Source: Clostridium ganghwense
Lineage (GTDB): Bacteria > Bacillota > Clostridia > Clostridiales > Clostridiaceae
DNA: 64,000 nucleotides
Assembly: GCF_026735165.1 (NCBI RefSeq)
Contig: NZ_JAPQES010000003.1
Location: 1-64,000, forward strand
Direction of reading: 5' to 3'
Shown: positions 43,566-52,759 of the stretch, one piece after another
Numbering within the stretch: position 1 is the stretch's first letter
Layout of the letters: every line of letters begins with the position of its first letter
The notes under the pieces: model-generated
Seen by the model: the letters and a program-made list of their open reading frames with translations, nothing else
The model's database searches: none
What the model was told of the DNA's origin: nothing
Program-made: the position numbers and the translations under genes

Positions 43566-45181
43566 TTCCTTATTTTATTTATAATCATTTTAGGTAAAAA
43601 TCTTTTTATTCTAGCTGGCAAAACTCCTAAGTCCTGTTCAGTTATTCCACCTGTTAAAACCAATCCATACATATATGTAAATACACCTATCCCAATTGAT
43701 ATAATGCAAGAAATAGCATTATTTAGATATCCAGTAACAAATTTATTAAGTACAGTAGTTAATCCTAAATATGTACCATATGCCATTACTCCCATCAATA
43801 CAGAAGCCATTAATGGCTTTAAACCATGAGTAAACATATTCAATTTGATTTTCAATGACTTATTTATAAAAATATAGTTAAGTCCTAATGGAATTGCAAA
43901 GCACACCATATTTCCGAATACAGCACCTGTAATATTAAGTTGTGGTATACCTACTAACAAATAATTAGTTACTATTTTTCCCATAACACCAAGTATCATA
44001 AAAAACGTAGATAAATATAGTTTATTTATACTTTGAAGTATTGTCATTTGAATTTGAACAAGAGCAGTTAACACCAACACTACTGACCCTAAAAACATAA
44101 GCTTCCATCCTTCTTCAAATGCTGGAAAAATCATTTTAAAAATAGGATGACTTAATACTGATAGTCCTACAGCAGATGGTACTGCTACTAATAAGCATAA
44201 TCTAAAAGTATAATTTATCTTATTTTGTAAGCTCTTTTTATCCTTTAACGCAAAAGCTCCTGCTAAAGAAGGAAGTACTGACGCTGATAGAGCTGAAACT
44301 AAAGCTATAGGTACTCCTAAAAGTGCTCTATATTTGGTAAATACTCCAAACTTAGTATCAGTTAAGCTTTGACTATACCCTACAGCATGTATAAGTCTAC
44401 TTTTAACTATAGCCAAATCCACAAGATCTCCTGCATTTTGAAGCCCTACACAAATTACTATTGGTAATCCATAGTGAATTATTTTCTTAAGTATTTGTTT
44501 ATTAGTATGTTTATTGTGGTCAATCTCCCTATATCCTTTGGGTACAATAATCTTCTTCTTTTTTTCATAAACTATTATTAAGTAAATAACAGCTCCTAGA
44601 GATCCTATTGCCGTACCAATTGTTCCACCTGCACAAGCTGCTTCTACACCGTATTTCAAAAGCATTGCTGCAAAAACCAAAGTAAAAATTGTATTTAAGA
44701 TTTGCTCTATAACCTGTGATACTGCAGTAGGAGTCATGTTTCCTCTTCCTTGAAAATATCCTCTATATGTAGATACTATAGATGTTAAAAAAATGGTTGG
44801 TGCTAAAGCCATAATTGAAAGTGTTGAACTTGTACTACTAGTAGCTGCAGCAAGTGGTCTTGCAAGTACAAACATTAATACAGCCATAAGTGTACCTATA
44901 ATTAGCATCAACATCCGAGCAATTTTAAAGCTTTTCACTGCGTCTTCATATCGCTTTAGTGCCATAAATTCTGATACTGATTTAGATACAGCAATAGGTA
45001 TACCTGAGTTAGTAAGTACATATACAAACGCATAAATTTTATAAGCAGAGGAATATATTCCCCATCCTTCTTCACCTATAATCCTCGCCAAAAAAGGTAT
45101 GTATAGTAAAGATAATACTTTTACAATCATACCTGCAGCTGACAATATAGCAAAACCCTTAGTGGTTGACTGTTTTTTCAT
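43562..45181 (-). CDS. MOP-superfamily lipid-linked precursor flippase, MurJ/YtgP-like
   Basis: A 539-residue membrane protein with about 14 helices. The N-terminus KGFAILSAAGMIVKVLSLLY followed by IPFLARIIGEEGWGIYSSAY and the segment STYRGYFQGRGNMTPTAVSQ are typical of the YtgP/MurJ group, which moves lipid II or teichoic precursors outward. ATG 45181 follows GGGGAG. A different subfamily from the facing SpoVB-like protein, so they are probably not redundant copies. Confidence 0.82.
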   Translation of the reverse strand: MKKQSTTKGFAILSAAGMIVKVLSLLYIPFLARIIGEEGWGIYSSAYKIYAFVYVLTNSGIPIAVSKSVSEFMALKRYEDAVKSFKIARMLMLIIGTLMAVLMFVLARPLAAATSSTSSTLSIMALAPTIFLTSIVSTYRGYFQGRGNMTPTAVSQVIEQILNTIFTLVFAAMLLKYGVEAACAGGTIGTAIGSLGAVIYLIIVYEKKKKIIVPKGYREIDHNKHTNKQILKKIIHYGLPIVICVGLQNAGDLVDLAIVKSRLIHAVGYSQSLTDTKFGVFTKYRALLGVPIALVSALSASVLPSLAGAFALKDKKSLQNKINYTFRLCLLVAVPSAVGLSVLSHPIFKMIFPAFEEGWKLMFLGSVVLVLTALVQIQMTILQSINKLYLSTFFMILGVMGKIVTNYLLVGIPQLNITGAVFGNMVCFAIPLGLNYIFINKSLKIKLNMFTHGLKPLMASVLMGVMAYGTYLGLTTVLNKFVTGYLNNAISCIISIGIGVFTYMYGLVLTGGITEQDLGVLPARIKRFLPKMIINKIRK

Positions 45182-45203
45182 AATGATAAAACTCCCCTAT
45201 AAA

Positions 45204-45281
45204 ACAGTTGAGAGTTGATAATTGAAAGTGGATAGTTACTCACTAATATCATACTTTCTTCATTTTCAAACTCTCAACTTT
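45204..45281. repeat. Intergenic imperfect inverted repeat
   Basis: AGTTGAGAGTT (45206-45216) is inverted at AACTCTCAACT (45269-45279), with further pairing GAAAGT / ACTTTC inside. The GTTGAGAGTTGATAATTG wording recalls small intergenic repeats common in clostridia. It lies just downstream of the pseudouridine synthase gene. Confidence 0.6.
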
Positions 45282-45284
45282 TAA

Positions 45285-46253
45285 CTAAAATTTTAATACG
45301 TCTCTTTTTACTCTCTTAAAGATTGGCGGCATCGTTTCTACAATAGTCTTATTTTCCATATAAGCTAGTTCCTTTGGACAATCTTTAAAAACTAATTTAT
45401 AAGCATATAAGAATTGATAATATAATCCATATCTATTGTTGAAGAAACTATTTAACTTCTTGTTTCCGTACTTATCATCACCAATAATAGGATTTTTTAA
45501 ATAAGCTAAATGTGCTCTTAATTGATGACTTCTTCCTGTTATTAAATCAAGTTCTAAAAAAGAGTAACTTCCTACAGTATCTAAAACCTTAACTTCCATA
45601 GCAATTTTTTTTGTATTAGATTTTTCAGTCTCAAAAATTTTAGACAAATTGTTATCTTGATCTTTAGAAATATATGCTTCATAGTGCCCTTCTTTAATCT
45701 TTCCTTTAACCAACGCATTGTAATATTTCTTTATCTTTCTTTCTCTTATCATCTCGTTCAAAAGCTTTAAGCTTTGATAATTTTTACCAAATATAACTAA
45801 ACCTGAAGTATTTCTATCTAATCTGTTACATGGAGCTGGAGTAAAAGTAACTTCTTTTTCAGGTATATATTCTTCTTTTTCATGTAAGTAAGAAAGTACA
45901 TAATCAGTTAATGTAGGTTCTCCATTTTTTTTATCTGAATGCACCAAAACTCCTGGCCATTTCTCTACAATAACCATATTCTCATCTTCATATGTAATCT
46001 TCATGCCACTATAATCTACATCTTGAAACTTTTCTTCCTTTGTTTTCGGTTTTGTATTAGAAGTCATATATTTAGCTTCAACAATATCTCCTTCTTCAAG
46101 AAAATAATTTTGTTTTACTTTTTTTCCATTAACTCTTAAATCTCCCTTTCTGAGTCCTTTAAATATTGCTCCTAAAGGTACATCATTTAACCATTTTCTA
46201 GCAAATTTATCTATTCTTTGTCCTGCTTCATTTGTTCCTATTTCTATTCTCAT
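45285..46253 (-). CDS. RluA-family 23S rRNA pseudouridine synthase
   Basis: A 322-residue RNA modification enzyme. The N-terminal S4-like domain (GQRIDKFARKWLN, LRKGDLRVNGKKVKQNYFL) is followed by the catalytic domain with NRLDRNTSGLVIFGKN, where the Asp attacks uridine, and the downstream TGRSHQLRAHLAY motif. The class is RluC/RluD-like; the exact rRNA position is not clear. ATG 46253 follows ACGGAGG. Confidence 0.9.
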   Translation of the reverse strand: MRIEIGTNEAGQRIDKFARKWLNDVPLGAIFKGLRKGDLRVNGKKVKQNYFLEEGDIVEAKYMTSNTKPKTKEEKFQDVDYSGMKITYEDENMVIVEKWPGVLVHSDKKNGEPTLTDYVLSYLHEKEEYIPEKEVTFTPAPCNRLDRNTSGLVIFGKNYQSLKLLNEMIRERKIKKYYNALVKGKIKEGHYEAYISKDQDNNLSKIFETEKSNTKKIAMEVKVLDTVGSYSFLELDLITGRSHQLRAHLAYLKNPIIGDDKYGNKKLNSFFNNRYGLYYQFLYAYKLVFKDCPKELAYMENKTIVETMPPIFKRVKRDVLKF

Positions 46254-46340
46254 TTTCTACCTCCGTAATATCGCATCATACTACTTAAAATACCAACATT
46301 TTTCGACGCAACATTAAAAATTATATACTAACAAAGTACA

Positions 46341-46368
46341 ATTTACAATGGACAATTAACCATTGTTA
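46341..46368. repeat. Intergenic palindrome overlapping the M20 gene's 3' end
   Basis: ACAATGG-ACAATTAA-CCATTGT with TTAC/GTTAAC flanks. No T-run follows, so it is a weak terminator at best. The wording resembles CAATT/AATTG-type repeats common between clostridial genes. Confidence 0.5.
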
Positions 46369-47537
46369 ACATTATTTAAAAAATTTATTACTGTTTCACA
46401 GTTTACAGCAACTCCAACAGGAATACACTCTTCATCTACATCAAAAAAACTGCTGTGAAGTGGATGCATTGTATCTTTCTCTTTATTACCTGTACCTAAA
46501 TAATAAAAAACAGAAGGTATTTGTAATGAAAAGTATGCAAAGCTTTCAACTCCCATAGTTGGTTTTTGAAGCATAACTATATTTTCACTTCCTAAAGTAT
46601 TTTGTGCAGAATTCTTTAATATATCTACCATAGTATCATCATTATACAAACAAGGGTAACTCTCCTGTATGTCTATCTCACAACTTCCTCTCATAGATTC
46701 TACTATTCCTTTGGTAACTTCAACAATTCTTCTTTTCGTATATTCTCTATCTTCCAATGTCATAGTTCTAATAATACCTGAAATTTTCACTTCATCTGGT
46801 ATTATATTTTGAGTTGTACCTCCATGTATTGAACCAATAGTTATCACAGCTGGATTGGTTGGTTGAATTTCTCTGCTGACTATAGATTGAATTGCAGTAA
46901 TAACATTTGCACTTATAGCAATAGGGTCAATTGTACTATGTGGATACGCACCATGTCCTCCCTTTCCCATTATTTTAATGTTAAATGGATTTGAAGCTGC
47001 ATTAACTACATCTCTCTTTATTCCTATTTTACCAACCTGTATATTAGGTTCTACATGCAGACCTATTACTGCATCTACCTTAGGATTTTCTAGTACTTCT
47101 TCTTGTATCATGTGTATCGCTCCACCCGTAGTCTCTTCTGCAGGTTCAAAAAGTAATTTGACATTTCCATTTAATTTATCCTTAATTTTATTTAAAACTT
47201 TTGCTACCCCTAAAAGCACAGTTGTATGTACATCATGACCACAAGCATGCATTCTTCCTTCAATTTTAGAAGAATATTCACAATTTCTTTTCTCATCCAT
47301 AGGAAGAGCATCCATATCTGCTCTTATGGCTATTGTTCTTTCTCCAGTTCCTCTTATAATACCACAAATTCCATTCTTTGAAGTTTCAATATATTCTATA
47401 CCTTCTTTTTCTAAAACTTCTTTTATTTGCCCCACTGTTCTTTTTAAATCAAAATCCAACTCTGGATACATATGAAAATCTCTTCTTATTGAAATTAATT
47501 CATCTTGTATTTCCTTAGCCATTTCAAAAAAATTCAT
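46356..47537 (-). CDS. M20 family amidohydrolase (N-acyl-amino acid/hippurate hydrolase type)
   Basis: A 393-residue cytoplasmic zinc amidohydrolase. DFHMYPELDFDLKRT, IRADMDALPMDE, MHACGHDVHTTVLLG (metal His, Asp), LFEPAEETTGGAIHM and GLHVEP are the family motifs, and the C-terminal MHPLHSSFFDVDE holds the last ligand. It cleaves acyl or aryl amides of amino acids; the substrate is unknown. It follows the FtsA-like gene by 23 bases, so the two are likely one operon. ATG 47537 follows a GGGGG-rich site. Confidence 0.92.
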   Translation of the reverse strand: MNFFEMAKEIQDELISIRRDFHMYPELDFDLKRTVGQIKEVLEKEGIEYIETSKNGICGIIRGTGERTIAIRADMDALPMDEKRNCEYSSKIEGRMHACGHDVHTTVLLGVAKVLNKIKDKLNGNVKLLFEPAEETTGGAIHMIQEEVLENPKVDAVIGLHVEPNIQVGKIGIKRDVVNAASNPFNIKIMGKGGHGAYPHSTIDPIAISANVITAIQSIVSREIQPTNPAVITIGSIHGGTTQNIIPDEVKISGIIRTMTLEDREYTKRRIVEVTKGIVESMRGSCEIDIQESYPCLYNDDTMVDILKNSAQNTLGSENIVMLQKPTMGVESFAYFSLQIPSVFYYLGTGNKEKDTMHPLHSSFFDVDEECIPVGVAVNCETVINFLNNVNNG

Positions 47538-47560
47538 TTATTTTGCCCCCATTTTTAATA

Positions 47561-49630
47561 TTATTTTTTCTCCCAAAATATTTTTATAATATCTCCTTCT
47601 TTTAATTGGTCATAATATCCTGCATTTTCATCATTTAATGTAAGGACCAAATTCCCCTTTGGAGTTGATAAATCAAATTCGATTTTTGAAAATATATCTA
47701 CAAATACATAACTATTCTTCCCTGTTAAAATTACAGGTTTATCATTCACAATAACTTTGATTTCCTCAAATTCTCTGTCTTGGACTTCAATATCTTTTGT
47801 ATTATTTTCCGCTTGCTTTAAAGTATCTATACTCAATTCATCATTATTCTTATTAATAATGTTCTCCTCATCTTTATCTATATATTCAACTTTTTCTTTA
47901 TATATTCTATCTCCTTCTTTTATTGCATAATCCTTTGTTAGTTCTTTATCTTTTAAATAATATTTATATTCATTATTATCTTCATTGAAATATTTTATAT
48001 ATTCACCTAATGTAGAAGGAAAAATAATTTCAACCTTATCTCCTTCTTTTATATGTTCTTCCATATCTGTACTTTTATTATTTATAAATCCTACCGGTTC
48101 TAAATTTTCAATTATATCATCCAAATAAAAACTTATAGAATTTATTTTTTTTACATATTCGATTAATTTAGGAGATGCATCCCTACCATCCTTTGCAAAA
48201 GTTACTTCAATCTTATCTCCTTCTTTTATTTCTGTATCTATACTTGCGTCTTTATCATTAACCTTTATAATTGCTCCTTTTCCAAGGGAACCAAAAGCAA
48301 CTCTCTTTATACCATTTAATTCAAATCTAATATTCTTACCATTCTTTCCTATAAGAACCTTATGATTAATTCCTGCTTGTATCATAACATCCATAACTGT
48401 ATGGTTATGAGAATTAAAAAGACTAATTACTTCTTTGTTTAAAATAACATCAATGAAATCATTTCCTGACTGCTTTATTCTTACAAGAGCAATACCCAGA
48501 ACAGTTACGCCTATGCTTCCTAAATCATTGTTAGGGCTTGTACAATCAATAACAGATTCTCTATCTTTTATACCTATCCTTTGAGGAGATAAGTTTAATT
48601 TTTCAGCTAAATATTCTTTAAAATTAGGTGTATGCGCTCCTCCTCCAACTAAAAATACTGCATTAGGGGATTTACCACCATTTAATTCTATGATTCTATT
48701 AGCTATTTCTTCACATATTTTTTGAGTAACAGGATTCATTGTTTTAATAATCTCTTCTGCTGAAATTTCGTTTTCAATTCCTAAAATATCTATGTATTTT
48801 ATACTTTCTTGCTTTGTACATTGTTTTTTTATTACTTCCGCAGTGTTAAAATCCACTAAATAATTCTGTACTATACATTCGGTAATCTCATCACCTGCCA
48901 TAGGCACCATACCATATGCACTAATGGCATTATTGCTGCTTATAGCTATATCCGAAGTACCTGCACCTACATCCACTAAAGCTAAATTAAGGAGTCTTAA
49001 TTTTTTAGGAACAGCAGCTTCCATAGCTGCAATAGGCTCTAAAGTTAAACTATTTATATTTAAATTAACCTTATTCATTACAGAATAAAGACTATCTACT
49101 ACCGCTCTTGGAAGAAAAGTTACAATAACATCCGCTGAAATTTTGTCACCTTTTTGAGAAAGTAAATTAGATATAATATATCCATTTAAATAATAATTTT
49201 TCACGCTATACCCTACACAATATAATTTCCCTTTAGTTTGTTTATTGACTTCTTCTTCAGCATTTTTTACTGCAGTAAGTTCTAAGCTCCTGATAATTTC
49301 TTTATCAATTTCTTTATCTTCATCCATATCTATCTCTACTTTTACTTCTGTTGTTCTCAAGAATCTACCAGCCGCTGCAATAGCTACTTCCTCTAAAGTT
49401 AAATTAAGTTCTTGTTCTAAATCTTTTTTTACCTTGCTTACTGTATTGGCAACTAAATTAATATCATGAATTTGTCCATCTATCATGGCCCTTTCATCAT
49501 GCTCAAGATATTTTTCACTAATAACTTGAAATTTTTTCTCCTTTATAATTCCAACAGTTCCAATAATAGAACGTGTACCTATATCTAATGCAAAAATTAT
49601 ATCTTTAGGGTTAATATTTAATAAGTTCAT
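47561..49630 (-). CDS. FtsA/PilM-like actin-fold ATPase with long repetitive C-terminal extension
   Basis: A 689-residue protein. Residues 1-390 are an FtsA-type actin fold: ALDIGTRSIIGTVG (phosphate 1), VDVGAGTSD at 219-227 (phosphate 2) and LVGGGAHTP at 327-335 (adenosine). FtsA is normally near 420 residues; here about 290 more follow. These hold repeated beta-rich units each with a KEGDxI motif (469, 528, 571 and 677), ending LKEGDIIKIFWEKK, and look like small beta-grasp or barrel modules. A division, sporulation or envelope-scaffold role is plausible. No amphipathic membrane-targeting tail is evident. The start follows GAGGGAG. Confidence 0.8.
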   Translation of the reverse strand: MNLLNINPKDIIFALDIGTRSIIGTVGIIKEKKFQVISEKYLEHDERAMIDGQIHDINLVANTVSKVKKDLEQELNLTLEEVAIAAAGRFLRTTEVKVEIDMDEDKEIDKEIIRSLELTAVKNAEEEVNKQTKGKLYCVGYSVKNYYLNGYIISNLLSQKGDKISADVIVTFLPRAVVDSLYSVMNKVNLNINSLTLEPIAAMEAAVPKKLRLLNLALVDVGAGTSDIAISSNNAISAYGMVPMAGDEITECIVQNYLVDFNTAEVIKKQCTKQESIKYIDILGIENEISAEEIIKTMNPVTQKICEEIANRIIELNGGKSPNAVFLVGGGAHTPNFKEYLAEKLNLSPQRIGIKDRESVIDCTSPNNDLGSIGVTVLGIALVRIKQSGNDFIDVILNKEVISLFNSHNHTVMDVMIQAGINHKVLIGKNGKNIRFELNGIKRVAFGSLGKGAIIKVNDKDASIDTEIKEGDKIEVTFAKDGRDASPKLIEYVKKINSISFYLDDIIENLEPVGFINNKSTDMEEHIKEGDKVEIIFPSTLGEYIKYFNEDNNEYKYYLKDKELTKDYAIKEGDRIYKEKVEYIDKDEENIINKNNDELSIDTLKQAENNTKDIEVQDREFEEIKVIVNDKPVILTGKNSYVFVDIFSKIEFDLSTPKGNLVLTLNDENAGYYDQLKEGDIIKIFWEKK

Positions 49631-49658
49631 ATTCTATCTCCCTCTTTAACGCATAATA

Positions 49659-49693
49659 TAATAGGCTCATATTCTTAGAATATGAGCCTATTA
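49659..49693. terminator. 16-bp perfect hairpin downstream of the 100-aa gene
   Basis: TAATAGGCTCATATTC-TTA-GAATATGAGCCTATTA. It is perfectly paired with a three-base loop, but the T-runs beyond it are poor, so termination is likely but not certain. Confidence 0.7.
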
Positions 49694-49748
49694 AAATTAT
49701 ATACTATTGTTTTACATTATTCAACAAACTATACGATAACTTCTACGT

Positions 49749-50051
49749 TTAGTCAACTAGTTTTAGTACATCAGCACTTTCACTTATATAAGGTAAGTTT
49801 TTAATTACCTTGTATACATATTTAAGTGCATCCTGCTTATTAGCTTCTTCTTTTGAAAACTCATTAAAACAAAGCATTCTGCACCAAAAGTCTACAAAAT
49901 CTTCTTTTGTCACAAATTTAGTAGTACCTTCTTCTCTAATAACGAATCCTGTTTTATATTTTTCTATTATGTCAATATCTTTAACTTCATCTTTTGAAAT
50001 CATCACAACTGCATCTTCCCACATTTTTTTAAACGTAACCACATTATCCAC
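49749..50051 (-). CDS. Hypothetical protein, 100 aa
   Basis: I do not recognise a family. The protein is soluble and mixed alpha/beta by eye, with TTKFVTKEDFVDFWCRMLCF in the middle and no signal or membrane helix. ATG 50051 (MDNVVTFKKMW) follows AAGGAGTGGATA, a strong site at good spacing, and a hairpin follows the stop, so it is a genuine gene. It lies between the FtsA-like and helicase genes, on the same strand as both. Confidence 0.75.
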   Translation of the reverse strand: MDNVVTFKKMWEDAVVMISKDEVKDIDIIEKYKTGFVIREEGTTKFVTKEDFVDFWCRMLCFNEFSKEEANKQDALKYVYKVIKNLPYISESADVLKLVD

Positions 50052-50083
50052 TCCTTATCTTAAATTTTCTAATACTAACTACA

Positions 50084-50134
50084 TATATAATAACTCTTTA
50101 TATATAATAACGCTTTATATATAATAACTTTTTT
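50084..50134. repeat. Three 17-bp tandem AT-rich repeats
   Basis: TATATAATAACTCTTTA at 50084, 50101 and (with a T-rich end) 50118, in the 216-base gap upstream of the 100-aa gene. It may be a slipped-strand microsatellite or sit in the promoter. Nothing else is seen in this gap. Confidence 0.7.
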
Positions 50135-50267
50135 TCTCATCATCTCAATAATAATTTAACACATATATATGAAATATGTCAACATTAATATACTGTAATA
50201 TACTGTCATATATATAAATAGTATATCATATACATTATTTATGTTTTACATTATAAGTTTTTAGCTA

Positions 50268-52448
50268 CTAATATTTTTTAATTAATCCATTATTGTAAAT
50301 TACTAAAACATCAAAAGTTCTAATAATTTTATTATTAAACTCTATTTCAATTTTTTTATCATCAATAAATTTAACCTCACCCTCTCCAAAACTTTTATGT
50401 ATTATTCTCTCACCAATCTTGTAGGTGTTTTGGAATAATGAATACAATTTACATTCCTTAATAAATCTAGATACCTTTTTATTTTTTCCCCTTATCTCAT
50501 TAGATATACATAGTGACAAATTTTCTATAGTTCTTGTGATACCTACATAAAAAAGCCTTCTCTCTTCTTCTATGTTTTCATCCATACTATTTATATGAGG
50601 AATATTTTCTTCATTACAATTAATAATAAATACATTTTTAAATTCCATTCCTTTAACTCCATGTATTGTACTCAATATAACGCTATCTTTATTCTCATTT
50701 CTTTTATTTTTAATTATCTCTTCTTCTACTTCATCTACATGAACTAAAAAGGTTATTATTGTTTTATACTCTTCTGCTGAAGCTTTGAATTCTTCTAAAA
50801 TTTCTTCAAGTTCAGATATATCTATCTTAAATTTAGAACTATATTCTTTTAAATAATCATAATATCCTAAGTTAGATAAAATAGAACTTATTGCTCCGCT
50901 GAGAGACATCTTATTTAGTCTTTGAATATCTTTCTTTAATTCATCTATACTCTTTAGTTGAAACACAGGTAAATTATCAATACTTTTTAAATTTTCAAAA
51001 CAATCCCCTCTATTAGTACTTTTTCTTACCTTCTCAATATTTATTTTGCTTATATATCTAAACGGCTTGTTTATTATTCTGAAAAAACTTTCCTTATCAC
51101 TACTGTCTATACTTAATTTAAGATATGCTAAGACATCCTTACATATGAAATGCTCAAAAAAATTATACTCTTTATCTAATAATTTAAAAGGAATTTTTTT
51201 TCTTATAAATGAATCTATAATGCTTCTACTTTCAACATTAGTTCTATATAATATAGCATTTTCATTATATTCACACTGATTTAGACCTTTTAATTTTATT
51301 ATATTCAAAGATATATCTTCTGCTTGCATATTTTCATTTTTATAATTCATAACATTAATTTTAGGTCTATATTCTTTTTGTGCATACATAATTTTATTAT
51401 TTCTCATTTTATTGTTTTTTATAAGATTATCTGATATTTCTACTACACTATCAGGACATCTATAATTTCTTCCTAGAAAAAGTTTTTTACCATCATTAAA
51501 GTAATACTGAAAATTAACCATACATTCAGGTTTTGCTCCTCTAAAACTATAAATGCATTGATCTTCATCTCCTACTGCAAAAATTGAATTATCTTCATTT
51601 AAAAGTTTTAGAATATCTATTTCTATTTCATCACAATCTTGAAATTCATCTACTAACATATACTTAAATAGATTTCTATAACCCTTTAAAAACCTCTCAT
51701 CTTTTAAAAATAATTCCTTACATCTAATCTGCAGATCATCAAAGTCTAAAAGATTGTTTTGACTTTTATAATCTTCATAGGTTCTATAGCATTCTACAAA
51801 AATATCTTTATCTATATTAGTAGTAAATTCTTTCATAGTTATATTATTAGTTTTATAAAAAGAAATTGCATTTATAGTTTCTTTTACTTTTTCATCACTA
51901 ATTTGTTCTAAATAAGCAGATAATACACCTTTAATTAGTCTATAAGCTTTATTACTTTGTATTATGTTTATATTTCCATAAATTCTACTTAAAATCTTAT
52001 AGAATAATCCATGAAAAGTACCAAAAAAAGGAACAGCTTTACATTTACTCATTTTTTTATATTTTTCTTTCATATTTAATGCAGCTGCCCTTGTAAAAGT
52101 TATTACAATTATATTATTAGGGCTTATAGCTTTATAACCTAAAAGATATTTCACCCTTAAATTATTAATAACTTGATTATTAAAATACCCTTTTATTAAT
52201 TTTACATCTTCTAAGGTAAGCCCTTTTGGAATAAAGTTTGTCTTATATACATTTCCAAAGGTAACTAAATAATCTACTTTTCTAATAAGTGTACTTGTCT
52301 TGCCTGCTCCTGGACATGCTATTAAAGCTAAATTCCTGTCATTATTTAAAACTGCTTTCCTCTGATTGTCATTCAAATCTTTATATCTTTCCTCTATTAT
52401 TTTGTCTCTAATAGCACAAAATTCATTTGCAACATCCCTATTTATCAT
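50268..52448 (-). CDS. UvrD/PcrA-like superfamily 1 DNA helicase
   Basis: A 726-residue ATP-dependent helicase. Motifs are in order: LNDNQRKAV (Q), IACPGAGKTSTLI (Walker A), IITFTRAAALNMKEK (Ia), LVDEFQDCDEIEIDIL (II), GDEDQCIYSFRGA (III), LGRNYRCPD (IV), STIHGVKGMEFKNVFI (V) and RRLFYVGITRTIENLS (VI). The C-terminal 50 residues (GERIIHKSFGEGEVKFI) are a PcrA-like Tudor-type domain that contacts RNA polymerase in relatives. It is a second, variant UvrD-like enzyme in the window, distinct from HelD. ATG 52448 follows AGGTGAAC. Confidence 0.9.
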   Translation of the reverse strand: MINRDVANEFCAIRDKIIEERYKDLNDNQRKAVLNNDRNLALIACPGAGKTSTLIRKVDYLVTFGNVYKTNFIPKGLTLEDVKLIKGYFNNQVINNLRVKYLLGYKAISPNNIIVITFTRAAALNMKEKYKKMSKCKAVPFFGTFHGLFYKILSRIYGNINIIQSNKAYRLIKGVLSAYLEQISDEKVKETINAISFYKTNNITMKEFTTNIDKDIFVECYRTYEDYKSQNNLLDFDDLQIRCKELFLKDERFLKGYRNLFKYMLVDEFQDCDEIEIDILKLLNEDNSIFAVGDEDQCIYSFRGAKPECMVNFQYYFNDGKKLFLGRNYRCPDSVVEISDNLIKNNKMRNNKIMYAQKEYRPKINVMNYKNENMQAEDISLNIIKLKGLNQCEYNENAILYRTNVESRSIIDSFIRKKIPFKLLDKEYNFFEHFICKDVLAYLKLSIDSSDKESFFRIINKPFRYISKINIEKVRKSTNRGDCFENLKSIDNLPVFQLKSIDELKKDIQRLNKMSLSGAISSILSNLGYYDYLKEYSSKFKIDISELEEILEEFKASAEEYKTIITFLVHVDEVEEEIIKNKRNENKDSVILSTIHGVKGMEFKNVFIINCNEENIPHINSMDENIEEERRLFYVGITRTIENLSLCISNEIRGKNKKVSRFIKECKLYSLFQNTYKIGERIIHKSFGEGEVKFIDDKKIEIEFNNKIIRTFDVLVIYNNGLIKKY

Positions 52449-52684
52449 ATGTTCACCTACTTAATAATGTTTATACTCTACATCTGCTATCTTAAATTAT
52501 ATACTATTTTTATTATTATAATCATGGTATAAAAAATTGCTACGACATTTTATTCTATAATGTATTATACAATATTTTCCTTGTACTTTCCAATATTTTC
52601 TATAAAAATTAATTATTTGTTTTAAAATCATTTCATACACTAAGTAAATCCTTAATTCATCTAAACTTGTTTTCATAAAAATTG
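52449..52684. other. AT-rich region between divergent helicase and pncB genes
   Basis: About 235 bases with no reading frame or hairpin that I can support. The pncB promoter and operator occupy the rest of the gap. Confidence 0.6.
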
Positions 52685-52713
52685 TTGTAATAATCTAAAT
52701 AAGGTATTAAAAT
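52685..52713 (+). promoter_or_regulatory. Promoter of pncB
   Basis: TTGTAA at 52685-52690 and TAAAAT at 52708-52713, with a 17-bp spacer, 47 bases before the ATG. Confidence 0.55.
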
Positions 52714-52725
52714 AGATTTATCAAA

Positions 52726-52735
52726 TGTATATACA
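52726..52735. promoter_or_regulatory. Candidate niacin-responsive operator of pncB
   Basis: The palindrome TGTATATACA equals the centre of the 26-bp operator at 17532-17557 in front of the niacin-type transporter gene. It lies just downstream of the predicted transcription start. The outer half-sites are not conserved (AAA before, CTTT after). Confidence 0.5.
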
Positions 52736-52759
52736 CTTTATAAGTTAGAGGGGAAAAAA

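Noticed and set aside
50084-50134. Short tandem repeats as a CRISPR fragment
   Set aside because: The repeats are adjacent without spacers, are only 17 bp long and purely AT-rich, and have no cas genes nearby.
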